The notes under the pieces were generated by a model. The model saw only the letters and a list, made by a program, of their open reading frames with translations, ran no database searches and had not been told where the DNA came from. 64,000 bases of DNA from CAVYXZ01 sp963772595 (GTDB lineage: Bacteria > Chloroflexota > Anaerolineae > Aggregatilineales > Phototrophicaceae), in NCBI GenBank assembly GCA_963772595.1, contig CAVYXZ010000005.1, positions 235,496 through 299,495 on the forward strand. The letters run 5' to 3'. Positions 43,512 to 51,718 of this stretch are shown piece by piece. The number at the start of each line of letters is the position of its first letter. The first letter of the stretch is position 1. Position numbers and translations under genes: made by a program.

Positions 43512-43553
43512 ATTGAGATATGGTATCATTTGCAAATGAGATGTCGTCTCAAT
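43512..43553. promoter_or_regulatory. Palindromic Fur/Zur operator candidate
   Basis: The perfect palindrome TCATTTGCAAATGA lies at 43526-43539. It is nested in an outer inverted repeat ATTGAGA (43512-43518) and TCTCAAT (43547-43553). The site sits in the 80-base gap between the repressor gene and the divergent ZnuA-like gene and could control both. Confidence 0.7.
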
Positions 43554-43565
43554 AAGGGCTTGCAT

Positions 43566-44585
43566 ATGATCTACTCTATTGTACTCGCTTTCCTGCTCCT
43601 GTTTCCAGTTAGTCTCGTCAGTGCCCAGAATCAGCCGCTTCAAGTGGTCGCCACCACGACCATCATCGCGGATGTCGCCCGCAATGTCGGCGGCGACCGG
43701 GTCGATGTGACAGCGCTCATTCCGCCCGAAACCGACGCCCACGCCTTCGAACCGGACCCGCAGGATCTGCTCAGCGTAGCGCAGGCCGATGTGCTGCTGA
43801 TTAACGGCGCGGGCCTGGAGGAGAACCTGCTGGACCTGGTGGCGAACGCCGCGACGGTCGAGCCGGTGGTCGTGTCCTACGGCGTTCCGGTGCTGGCGAC
43901 AGCGGATGGCACAGCCCTGGGTCGTCTGGGCATTGACATAGACTGCGACGCGCATGATGAAACGCAGGAGGAAGTGCCCCCTGGCAGCGAGGACGAGCAC
44001 GGCCTCTGCGATCCGCATATCTGGTGGAATCCGCTGAACGTGCAGCAGTGGGCGGAGAACATCGCTGCGGCTTTCGCTGCGGCGGACCCATCCAACGCCG
44101 AGACCTACAGTGCCAACGCCGAGGCTTATAATCAGAAACTGGCGGACCTGGATGCGAGTATCAGCGACAATCTCAGCTTCCTTAAGCCGGATCAGCGTGT
44201 GCTGGCGCTGCATCACGAGTTCCTGCGCTACTTCGCGGATCGCTACAACTTCACGATCCTCGGTACCGTGCTGCCGGGCGCTTCGACCCTGGCTGAGGCC
44301 AATCCGCGCGACCTGGCCGACCTGCTGGCGCGCATCCGGTCCAGCGGCGTGCCGGTCATCATCACCGAGGACACCGATACCAGCGGCGTGGTCGAGCAAC
44401 TGGCGGCTGATCTCAACGGCGTGAGCGTGCTGCGTCTGGCCGCCGGATCGCTCAGCTTGCCAGAAGGCCCGGCCTCCGATTACATCGACTACATGACGGT
44501 CAACGTGCAGGCCCTGTCCTTCGCTTACGAACCGCCGGTCGATTTCGGGGCGAATGCGGACAACTTCAGCGAGAGCGGGGGCTGA
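43566..44585 (+). CDS. znuA: Zinc/manganese ABC transporter substrate-binding protein
   Basis: 339 residues from the ATG at 43566. The signal peptide is MIYSIVLAFLLLFPVSLVSA, then the mature start QNQPLQVVATTTIIADVARN. Cluster A-I metal ligands are in DAHAFEPDPQD, DPHIWWNP, LALHHEFLRYFA and ITEDTDTS. An acidic, His-containing loop (CDAHDETQEEVPPGSEDEHG) resembles ZnuA more than MntC. No ATPase or permease gene follows, so the partner genes must lie elsewhere. It is likely repressed by the divergent Fur-family protein. Confidence 0.85.
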   Translation: MIYSIVLAFLLLFPVSLVSAQNQPLQVVATTTIIADVARNVGGDRVDVTALIPPETDAHAFEPDPQDLLSVAQADVLLINGAGLEENLLDLVANAATVEPVVVSYGVPVLATADGTALGRLGIDIDCDAHDETQEEVPPGSEDEHGLCDPHIWWNPLNVQQWAENIAAAFAAADPSNAETYSANAEAYNQKLADLDASISDNLSFLKPDQRVLALHHEFLRYFADRYNFTILGTVLPGASTLAEANPRDLADLLARIRSSGVPVIITEDTDTSGVVEQLAADLNGVSVLRLAAGSLSLPEGPASDYIDYMTVNVQALSFAYEPPVDFGANADNFSESGG

Positions 44586-44744
44586 GTTTCCTGGTGCGTG
44601 GGAGCATACAGGTGCCCCCTGCTGCCTAATACTGTGGGACACCGTCCCCTTAAGCACTGCGTACTGTAGTCCCGTTGATCGAAACATTAAGGTCCCCTAC
44701 AATAGACTCTGCGTATTTATGCTGTCATTATGGAGTAAACAAAC

Positions 44745-46244
44745 ATGAGACGACTGCCACTGTTAGTGCTGTTGGCACTGCTGTTAGGCGTAAGTGGGGT
44801 GCAGGGTCAGGACACCGGGGACCCGGCACCGCCGACGGATGTACTCACCTGGGTAGAAGATGGGGTCAGCCCGGCGCAGAGTTCGCCGTCGGCAGTGGGC
44901 CAGTTGGGCCTGATGGATGCCGATGGCGCGCTGACCAGCTTCATGGACGTTCCGGCACAGACCAGCCGCCTGGAAGGCTGCGGCGATGAGGCCACCTCGC
45001 CCGATGGCAGTATGTTCGCCTTTTACATGGGCCTGGATACCGGTACGCTCTACTTCATGACGAGCAGCGATGCGCCGGTGGTGCTGGATGACAATATCCA
45101 GGCGCTGGCTTGCCTGGGCGGTGGGACCTTCCAGTACAGCCCGGACAGCACGCGCCTGGCTTATATCGCCTATGAGAGCGATGCCGCCGCCAGCGAGTTC
45201 GCCGATGGCTTCCTGCACATTCTGGACTCAGACTCGCTGGACGAGCAGTTTCAGGCGCAGAACGCGACCGCTTTCGACCTGGTCGATGACGGCGCGGCCT
45301 ACGTGAGCTTCTATACCAATGAGCACAGTGAAGCCGATGAAGCGGCGGTCTTCTGGTGGGATGGCAACAACGAGCGCGAAGTCGCCACGCTGCGCCCGGA
45401 CGAGGACTGCCACTTTACCAGCGCCAGCACGGGTGTCGTGCCGGATGGCCGTCTGCTGGTCGTGCTGGGCCACCGCTGCAAGAGCGGCGATACGCGCAGT
45501 TCCTGGCAGTTGTACGTGGTCGAGCCGGACGCTCGCAGCGCGACTCTGGCTGCTAGCGCCTTCCAGCCGGGTCAGTTCGCCGCCTATGCCCGCAGCAATC
45601 AGATCACTGTTCTGCCGGATGGCAGCGGCGCGGTGTTCACGGTACCGGATGGCATCACCGCCAACACCGTCTCGCTGATGTGGGTGGACCTGAGCGATCT
45701 CTCGACCAAAGTGCTGGTGGATAAGGAGGCCGTCTATCCGACGCTCAACGGGGCCGAAAACGCCTTCCCACAGCGCTCCCCGGATGGGCGCTGGCTGGCG
45801 CTGGTGACGACCACCTCTAACCGCGAGAATATGCTGCACATCTATGACCTGGACGATCTCAGCATCGCGCCGGTCAGCCTGAGCGCCGGAAGCCCCGGCG
45901 ATATCGTGGCGTCGATGGCCTTCAGCACCGACAGCCAGCGGCTCTTCTTCGTGGCTGGAAGCCCGGACAGCGATAACTCGCTGGTGGCAGTCGATCTCGA
46001 AAACGGCAGCGATTTCCGTGTCAAGCGGGGCCGCTTTGCGCCCAATATGGCCGTTGCGCCGGATGGCAGCGCGGTGGTGGCGCTCGACTGGCAGGTACTG
46101 GAAGACGAGAAGCAGCCGCATTACCTGAACACCGTGCAGATCGACGTGGACAGTGGTGCGACGATCACCCTCTTTGAGGGCGCGGACATCGTCGATGGCG
46201 AGGTCGAGAATCAGCGCTTCGCCTCACCGCTGAGCTGGCGTTAA
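44745..46244 (+). CDS. Secreted TolB/WD40-like beta-propeller protein
   Basis: A 499-residue protein with a signal peptide (MRRLPLLVLLALLLGVSGVQ). PD40-style blade repeats follow, such as QYSPDSTRLAYIAYESD, RSPDGRWLALVTTTSN, FSTDSQRLFFVAGSPD and VAPDGSAVVALDWQ. This is typical of extracellular or cell-wall propellers that bind protein or polysaccharide partners. The exact function is unknown. A CTACAAT box lies about 47 bases upstream of the ATG. Confidence 0.75.
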   Translation: MRRLPLLVLLALLLGVSGVQGQDTGDPAPPTDVLTWVEDGVSPAQSSPSAVGQLGLMDADGALTSFMDVPAQTSRLEGCGDEATSPDGSMFAFYMGLDTGTLYFMTSSDAPVVLDDNIQALACLGGGTFQYSPDSTRLAYIAYESDAAASEFADGFLHILDSDSLDEQFQAQNATAFDLVDDGAAYVSFYTNEHSEADEAAVFWWDGNNEREVATLRPDEDCHFTSASTGVVPDGRLLVVLGHRCKSGDTRSSWQLYVVEPDARSATLAASAFQPGQFAAYARSNQITVLPDGSGAVFTVPDGITANTVSLMWVDLSDLSTKVLVDKEAVYPTLNGAENAFPQRSPDGRWLALVTTTSNRENMLHIYDLDDLSIAPVSLSAGSPGDIVASMAFSTDSQRLFFVAGSPDSDNSLVAVDLENGSDFRVKRGRFAPNMAVAPDGSAVVALDWQVLEDEKQPHYLNTVQIDVDSGATITLFEGADIVDGEVENQRFASPLSWR

Positions 46245-46321
46245 GAGGAGACCTCAGCCCTAAATCCCCTCTCCAATATGGCGAGGGGACTTTCAAAACC
46301 ATCGAGTGCAGGTCTTCTCAT

Positions 46322-46715
46322 TCAGGCGCGGCGTGTCAGGCGCATGGGCAGGCCGTATTGCGGCGAGGTCGTGATCTGCCGCAGCGGCTCCACCTTCGTG
46401 CCGGGGACCAGATGCGATTCCATCAGCGAAGAGTGATCGCCGATACATTTGCGCGGCCCCCAGCCCAAAGGCAGATAGATGCACTTCGGAATCTGCGGCT
46501 TGTTCTCGGCGGAGAAGCGCTCCGGGTCGAAGACATCGGGGTTTGACCACCAGCACGCTGTCTACTTCCTGCCGCAGTCTGGCCGCCACGTTCGGGTAGT
46601 AGAGCGCCCAGGTGACCGTGTCGGCGGTGGTTTCGTGCCCGGCCCCCAGCGCGTCAAGCTGTGCGTTGACCTCAACAGCCTGGCGGTCACGGCCCGATGC
46701 CAGCCACATCGGCAC
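46322..46715 (-). pseudogene. Cytochrome P450 relic with internal deletion
   Basis: The 5' part keeps the I-helix oxygen-binding motif GAGHETTADTVTWALYY and ARLRQEVDSVLV. It then jumps to NPDVFDPERFSAENKPQIPK and the heme-ligand loop GWGPRKCIGD, ending PMRLTRRA at 46322. The K-helix ExxR and about 100 residues between are missing, as is everything before the I-helix. A frame shift also lies between the parts. This is true gene decay, not a one-base error. Confidence 0.8.
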
Positions 46716-46768
46716 AGGTGAGGCATCGTCGCCTGTAATAGAATCAAAATCGTTAAAGAGGTCCAGTC

Positions 46769-46909
46769 ATGATTGCCACACCCATGCCCTTTGAGCTACC
46801 GCTGTATACTGATGAGCATGGGAAAATCCGCGTCGTGGGGACGACGAAAATTTCAACGGCAAGATTCGACACGAACTGCCCAACATTGATCTTATTCGCG
46901 TGCATGTAA
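46769..46909 (+). pseudogene. DUF433-like antitoxin N-terminal fragment
   Basis: A 46-codon frame reads MIATPMPFELPLYTDEHGKI and RVVGTTKISTARFDT, then stop. The PLYTDEHGKIRVxGT start resembles DUF433 (VapB45-type antitoxin) proteins, which normally run on with a helix-turn-helix of about 35 more residues. That part is absent here. It may be a relic or indel-broken. Confidence 0.35.
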
Positions 46910-47014
46910 TCCCCAGGTGCTGGAATCGGCCAACCGGGTCGTCTTTCTGCCACTCTAGCGGGCCGCATGTGTTAAAATCCCTGGCATAAATTACAGCATA
47001 AGGGAGGATATTGG

Positions 47015-47494
47015 ATGCGCTATACCGATGAGGGGCCAATAGGCTATTATTTTGAAGAAGTCGAACTCGGCGCGACCTTTGTCACGCGCGGGCGGACGAT
47101 TACGGAAACCGACATTGTTTCTTTCGCCGCGCTAACCGGCGATTACAACCCGATGCACACCAACGACGAATACATGAAGACGCACCCGATGGGCCGCCGC
47201 GTGGCGCACGGGATGCTGACGCTGAGCTACGCGGTTGGGCAAATTTACCAGTTGGGCTTCATGGAGCGCACGGTCATCGCCTTTCGCAGCGTGGAGATGA
47301 AGTTCAGCCTGCCGGTCTTCGTGGGCGATACGCTGCACAGTGTGGTGACGATTACCGAGAAGAAAGAGGCGCGGCGGCTGGGCGGCGGCACGATCACCGC
47401 CGAGGTGCGGATTATCAACCAGGATAACCGCGCGGTCCAGACCGGCACGATGGTGTTGATCCTGGCGTCCAAACCTGAGGAGGGAGAGGCATGA
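47015..47494 (+). CDS. MaoC family dehydratase (R-hydratase-like)
   Basis: A 159-residue hot-dog-fold protein. The hydratase-2 motif is FAALTGDYNPMHTNDEYMKT, with catalytic Asp and His, and GRRVAHGMLTLSYAVGQIYQ follows. Such enzymes add water to trans-2-enoyl-CoA. AGGGAGGA stands before the ATG, and a GTTAAAAT box lies about 40 bases upstream. It overlaps the lactonase gene by four bases. No other fatty-acid genes are near. Confidence 0.85.
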   Translation: MRYTDEGPIGYYFEEVELGATFVTRGRTITETDIVSFAALTGDYNPMHTNDEYMKTHPMGRRVAHGMLTLSYAVGQIYQLGFMERTVIAFRSVEMKFSLPVFVGDTLHSVVTITEKKEARRLGGGTITAEVRIINQDNRAVQTGTMVLILASKPEEGEA

Positions 47495-48570
47495 GCGACG
47501 AGATTTTGCTGTATATCGGCTGTGGCAACAAAGACGTCGAGAGCGGGGCTGCTGGAATCTGGCTGGTGAGCCTCGACCAGGACAGTGGCGCGATGCGCGT
47601 GGTGGATCAGGTGAGCACGATTGAAGTTTGCCACTACCTGAACCTCTCGCCGGACCGGCAGTTTCTCTATGCCACCGCGATTGACCGCAGCGCGCCCAAA
47701 GGCCAGAGCAGCAGCGTCCATGCTTTCGCCGTCGATGGTAGCGGACAGTTGACGCATCTGAACCAGCAGGCTGCCGGGGGCGATTCGCCCTGCTACATCA
47801 GCGTGGACCAGGAGCGCAAGGTCCTGTTGATGGTCAATTACACCGGCATTGACGACCTGGGCAGCGTGCGAACCTTTGCTATCCGGCCTGATGGCACGAT
47901 AGGCGAGCAGACCGCGATGATCCAGCACGAAGGCGGCAGCGTGCATACCACCCGCCAGCGGACCTCGCACCCGCACATGGTCATCGTCAGCCCGGATAAC
48001 CGCCTGGCGATGGTCTCGGATCTGGGCACCGATCACGTGATGCTCTACGACCTGAACGAGGGCCTGCTCGCGCCCAATGATCCGCCGTCGCTGAAGCTGC
48101 CCGATGGCGCGGGGCCGCGTCACATGGCCTTCAGCCCGGATGCGCGCACGCTCTACGTCATCAACGAACTGGACAGCACCGTCTGTGTCTACCGTTGGGG
48201 ACCGCCCTATACCCTGCTGCAAACGCTCTCCGCCCTGCCCGCCGGGTACGAAGGCGAGAGCTACTGCGCCGACCTGCATGTCACGCCCTCAGGCCGTTTC
48301 GTCTACGGCTCGAACCGGGGCCACGACAGCATCGTGATCTATGCGGCGGATGCTGAGTCCGGTGAGTTGAGCCTGGTGGGGCATCAATCGACCGGCGGGA
48401 GCTGGCCGCGCGCCTTCATGCTGACGCCTTCCGGGGGGATGCTGGTGGCGGCCAACCAGTACGGCAACAGCCTGTGCAGCTTCCATCTGGACCCCGACAG
48501 CGGCCAGCTAACGGCTACCGGTCATGCGCTGGAGACACCGGAGCCGGTCTGCGTCAAAGCCTGGACGTAA
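47491..48570 (+). CDS. Lactonase family seven-bladed propeller protein
   Basis: A 359-residue member of the lactonase family (PF10282; 6-phosphogluconolactonase YbhE-like). Marks are LLYIGCGNKDVESGAAGIWL, CHYLNLSPDRQFLYAT, DSPCYISVDQERKVLLMVNY, GAGPRHMAFSPDARTLYVIN and NRGHDSIVIYAADAESGELS. Family members hydrolyse 6-phosphogluconolactone or similar lactones in the cytosol. It is translationally coupled to the MaoC gene (ATGA overlap). Confidence 0.85.
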   Translation: MSDEILLYIGCGNKDVESGAAGIWLVSLDQDSGAMRVVDQVSTIEVCHYLNLSPDRQFLYATAIDRSAPKGQSSSVHAFAVDGSGQLTHLNQQAAGGDSPCYISVDQERKVLLMVNYTGIDDLGSVRTFAIRPDGTIGEQTAMIQHEGGSVHTTRQRTSHPHMVIVSPDNRLAMVSDLGTDHVMLYDLNEGLLAPNDPPSLKLPDGAGPRHMAFSPDARTLYVINELDSTVCVYRWGPPYTLLQTLSALPAGYEGESYCADLHVTPSGRFVYGSNRGHDSIVIYAADAESGELSLVGHQSTGGSWPRAFMLTPSGGMLVAANQYGNSLCSFHLDPDSGQLTATGHALETPEPVCVKAWT

Positions 48571-48639
48571 TCCGCTGCCGCCGAATGAATTCGACGGCGA
48601 GATCCCAAGTCCTTATAGGAACTCGTGATATCCGGGCTT

Positions 48640-48755
48640 CAATCCACTGCACCCCTATCCCCGCCCCTTCCCCCGAATTCGAGGGAAGGGAGAGACCCCT
48701 GCGAAGTTTTGAAGTCCCTCCCTGAATTCGGGGAGGGATTTAGGGAGGGGTGTGA
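48640..48755. repeat. Inverted GGGAAGGGAG/CTCCCTGAATTCGGGGAGGG repeat
   Basis: The 48571-48867 gap holds CCCCGAATTCGAGGGAAGGG and, 50 bases on, CTCCCTGAATTCGGGGAGGG. Both are internally palindromic around GAATTC. It is non-coding and of the dispersed-repeat type. Confidence 0.5.
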
Positions 48756-48867
48756 CTGCTGCTCCGCATATTGCTAGTCATTGGTATGGCCCGGATATGA
48801 CCAATCGGTTTGAACTCCTGAGACTCAGCCGCTAAGGTAAGGGAGAACAGACCCGGCGGAGCAACTC

Positions 48868-49191
48868 ATGGAGATTACCTTTCAATATTTCGAAGATTGC
48901 CCATCGCACGAAGAAGGGCTGGCGCGTCTGAAAGAGGTCCTGGCCGAGGAAGGCATTGGCGACGAGATCGAAGTTGTCCGTGTCGATACCGAAGCGCAGG
49001 CCCAGGCGCTGCATTTTGTCGGTTCGCCGACGATCTTACTGGAGGGTGAGGATATTGTGCCTCACGCAGAGGGTGCCTACTACAACCTGACCTGTCGGGT
49101 GTATTGGCTGGAAAATGGGCGTCCATCGCCACTGCCCTCCAAAGCCATGATTCGCCACGCCATCCAGGCCGTTAGAGAGAGACAGGAGTGA
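48868..49191 (+). CDS. Thioredoxin-fold protein (DUF2703-like)
   Basis: A 107-residue protein with a thioredoxin-like plan: ITFQYFEDCPSHEEGLARLK (a CPSH site instead of CxxC), VRVDTEAQAQALHFVGSPTI with the cis-Pro, and NLTCRVYWLENG with a further Cys. Such proteins occur near thiol-redox or metal genes. GGAGCAACTC precedes the ATG. It is six bases before the next thioredoxin-like gene, so the pair is an operon. Partner unknown. Confidence 0.65.
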   Translation: MEITFQYFEDCPSHEEGLARLKEVLAEEGIGDEIEVVRVDTEAQAQALHFVGSPTILLEGEDIVPHAEGAYYNLTCRVYWLENGRPSPLPSKAMIRHAIQAVRERQE

Positions 49192-49197
49192 GGAAAC

Positions 49198-49740
49198 ATG
49201 TCGAATTTACAAGTCGGAGACCAGGCGATTGACTTTTCGCTGACCGGCGTCGATGGCAAGGCCCATGCGCTGGCCGATTACAGTGATAAATCGGCGGTGG
49301 CGGTGGTCTTTACCTGCAACCACTGTCCTTACGCCATCGGCTGGGAAGACCGCTTCGTCGAGATCCAGGCCGATTATGCTGCCAAAGGTGTGCAGCTTGT
49401 CGCCATCAACGCCAACGACCCGCAGAAGTACCCTGGCGATAATTTCGAGGCGATGCAGCAGCGCGCTCAGGAGAAGCACTTCAACTTCCCCTACCTGCAA
49501 GATCTCTCGCAGGAGATCGCGGCAGCTTATGGCGCGGAGCGAACGCCGGAAATTTTCCTCTTCGATAAGGGGGGCACGCTGCGTTATCACGGCGCGCCGG
49601 ATGACAACCACGAAGACCCGGAGGCCGTGAAGCAGACCTATCTGCGCGACGCGCTGGATGCCGTGCTGGCGGGTCAGGTGCCGGCGCTGGCCGAGACCGA
49701 ACCCAAAGGCTGCACCATCAAGTGGAAAGTGCCTGCCTGA
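49198..49740 (+). CDS. Thioredoxin family / peroxiredoxin-like protein
   Basis: A 180-residue AhpC/TSA-like redoxin: QVGDQAIDFSLTGVDGKAHA, VVFTCNHCPYAIGWEDRFVE (active site CNHC), VQLVAINANDPQKYPGDNFE, AAAYGAERTPEIFLFDKGG and YHGAPDDNHEDPEAVK. No signal peptide is seen, so it acts in the cytosol. GAGGAAAC precedes the ATG. It is the second gene of the redox pair. Confidence 0.88.
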   Translation: MSNLQVGDQAIDFSLTGVDGKAHALADYSDKSAVAVVFTCNHCPYAIGWEDRFVEIQADYAAKGVQLVAINANDPQKYPGDNFEAMQQRAQEKHFNFPYLQDLSQEIAAAYGAERTPEIFLFDKGGTLRYHGAPDDNHEDPEAVKQTYLRDALDAVLAGQVPALAETEPKGCTIKWKVPA

Positions 49741-49797
49741 GTTTCTCCCGCATATTCAGCCACACAAATCGGGACCCCGCACGGGTCTCGATTGTTT

Positions 49798-50685
49798 TCA
49801 GATGTAGTTTTGCATCCCGGCCTCAAAGGCAGCCGGATCATCGTGTTCGAGGCCGAAGAGCGCTTCTTCCAGCGCGAAGAAGCCGCCGACGTAGAAACGC
49901 GCGCGGTCCAGCATCGCTTCAGCCTCCGGGTAGATCAGGAAGCAGCGCTGCACAAAAGACTCCCCATAGCCTGCCGTAGAGAGCAGACCGGCGAAATCGA
50001 CCGCCGGGTCGCCCAGGGCCGCGCCGCCAAAATCGAGCACGCCGACCATGTTCTGGGCCACCGGATCGTACAAGAGGTTGAAGGTGCCGAAATCGCCGTG
50101 CCGCAGCGCCGGTACGTAGTCGAAATGCTGCGGGTCGTTGAGGTAGCTTTCGAAATGCTCGCGCACTGCTTCGCGGGCGTCGGGCCGCATCAGGGGCAGG
50201 AGCTTGTGCTGGATGCGGGCGTAGAAGTCCACAATTTCCTCGCGGGTATCGACCCTGGGCAGTTCGGCGTCGATGGCGCGCTCGACGGGGACCTGATGCA
50301 GCGCTTTGAGAAACGCGCCCAACTGCGCCGCCAGCCGGTCCAGGACAAGGTCATCGTCCAGGGTTTGTATGGTTTCACGCCACAGGCCCTCGCCGGGGAT
50401 CCGTTCGTAGCCGATGAAGCTCTGGCCTACGGCCAGCGGCTCCAGGCTGGTGTAAATCGGATTGGGGACGCGCAGTGGTACGTAGGGCTGAATACCCCTC
50501 AGGACGGCGACCTCGCCATGCAGCCAGGGCAGGCCATCGGCATAGCGCGGAAAGCGGAACACCAGCGCTTCGTTGACCATCACGACGTCGTTGTACTGGC
50601 CCGTGTCGTCGAGCGCGGCCTGCTCAACGCTCAAATCGGGACAAACCTCGTTGATACGCCGCACATACGCTGCTAACTGATCCAT
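49798..50685 (-). CDS. Aminoglycoside phosphotransferase-family kinase
   Basis: 295 residues from the ATG at 50685. The APH kinase motifs are LRHGDFGTFNLLYD (Brenner HGDxxxxN) and VGVLDFGGAALGDPAVDFAG (Mg-binding DFG-like). The N-terminal lobe has DVVMVNEALVFRFPRYADGL. The substrate could be an aminoglycoside, macrolide, choline, sugar or other small alcohol. No resistance context is present, so a resistance role should not be assumed. Confidence 0.82.
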   Translation of the reverse strand: MDQLAAYVRRINEVCPDLSVEQAALDDTGQYNDVVMVNEALVFRFPRYADGLPWLHGEVAVLRGIQPYVPLRVPNPIYTSLEPLAVGQSFIGYERIPGEGLWRETIQTLDDDLVLDRLAAQLGAFLKALHQVPVERAIDAELPRVDTREEIVDFYARIQHKLLPLMRPDAREAVREHFESYLNDPQHFDYVPALRHGDFGTFNLLYDPVAQNMVGVLDFGGAALGDPAVDFAGLLSTAGYGESFVQRCFLIYPEAEAMLDRARFYVGGFFALEEALFGLEHDDPAAFEAGMQNYI

Positions 50686-50767
50686 CGCTGAACCCTTATG
50701 ATCTAATATGACCTTTCGTGGCGTTATTGTACCATAAGGTATACTGAAGTCGTTCAGGGAGTTTTTT

Positions 50768-51646
50768 ATGCCTTCACAGTCAGGCCTTATTGGAATTACA
50801 GGCGCAACAGGCACGGTCGGTGGGATGGTGGCGCGGCGGCTGTCCCAACAAGGGGTCACACAGCGGCTGATCGTGCGGGACCTGGACCGCGCGCCGGTCC
50901 TTAGTGGCGCAGAACCCGCGCAGGTAGCCGGGGGCTATCGTGACACGGCGGGCATGAGCGCCGCGCTGCGAGGGGTGCAGACCCTGTTTCTGGTCTCCGG
51001 CCATCTCTCCGAGGACCGGGTCGGGGACCATCAATCGGCCATCGACGCCGCGCTGGAGGCCGGGGTCCGGCGGATCGTCTACCTTTCGTTTTTGAACGCC
51101 GCCGCCGATGCCACCTTTGTCGCCGCGCAGGAACATTACCACACCGAGCAGTCCATTCGCGCCAGCGGCATCGCGTTTACCTTTCTGCGCGACAGCCTCT
51201 ACGCCGATGCGGCGGCTCGCTACTGCAACGCAGCGGACCGGGTCATTCGCGGCCCTGCCGGGGATGGGCGCATATCCTTTGTATCCCAGGAAGACATCGC
51301 CGAGGCAGCCGCAGTTGTCCTGACGGCAGCCGGACATGAGGGTGCGACCTACGACATGACCGGCCCGGAGGCGCTTTCCTGGGCGGAGACCGCCGCCCTG
51401 CTGAGCGAGATCACCGGGCAGCCCTGCCGCTATTACAATGAGACGCTGGACGAGGCCCGGCAGTCACGCGCGGTGTACAATGCCTCTGAAGAAACGGTCA
51501 ACACCTGGATCAGCACTTATCTGGCCGTCGCCAGGGGTGAATTGAGCCTGGTGAGCGAGGACCTCCCGCGCCTGACCGGGCACCCCGCCCAGACGCTGCG
51601 CGAGTACCTGCGCCTGCACCCGGAGAGCTACCAGCACCTGTTGTGA
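50768..51646 (+). CDS. NmrA-like NAD(P)-binding oxidoreductase
   Basis: A 292-residue atypical SDR protein. The Rossmann motif is GITGATGTVGGMVARRL, with IVRDLDRAP for the cofactor ribose. LFLVSGHLSEDRVGDHQSAI, GVRRIVYLSFLNAAADATFV and FLRDSLYADAAARY follow the NmrA/QOR2 pattern. It may be an NADPH sensor or quinone oxidoreductase. GGGAG lies six bases before the ATG, and a TATACT box lies about 26 bases upstream. Confidence 0.82.
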   Translation: MPSQSGLIGITGATGTVGGMVARRLSQQGVTQRLIVRDLDRAPVLSGAEPAQVAGGYRDTAGMSAALRGVQTLFLVSGHLSEDRVGDHQSAIDAALEAGVRRIVYLSFLNAAADATFVAAQEHYHTEQSIRASGIAFTFLRDSLYADAAARYCNAADRVIRGPAGDGRISFVSQEDIAEAAAVVLTAAGHEGATYDMTGPEALSWAETAALLSEITGQPCRYYNETLDEARQSRAVYNASEETVNTWISTYLAVARGELSLVSEDLPRLTGHPAQTLREYLRLHPESYQHLL

Positions 51647-51650
51647 ACAG

Positions 51651-51679
51651 AAAAAAAGGTCGGACACAGCGGCCCGACC
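51651..51679 (-). terminator. Terminator of the giant DUF11 protein gene
   Basis: On the minus strand, arms GGTCGG and CCGACC enclose a ten-base loop and are followed by seven T. It lies between convergent genes, 40 bases after the giant gene's stop. Confidence 0.8.
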
Positions 51680-51718
51680 CTACACATTTAGGGGAGCACC
51701 GGCGTGTGCTCCCGCGCG

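Noticed and set aside
43482..44687. A 401-codon minus-strand frame
   Set aside because: It lies antisense to the ZnuA-like gene, which has a signal peptide and metal ligands.
49798..50685. Antibiotic resistance gene
   Set aside because: The APH fold is shared by many housekeeping kinases, and no mobile or resistance context is present.
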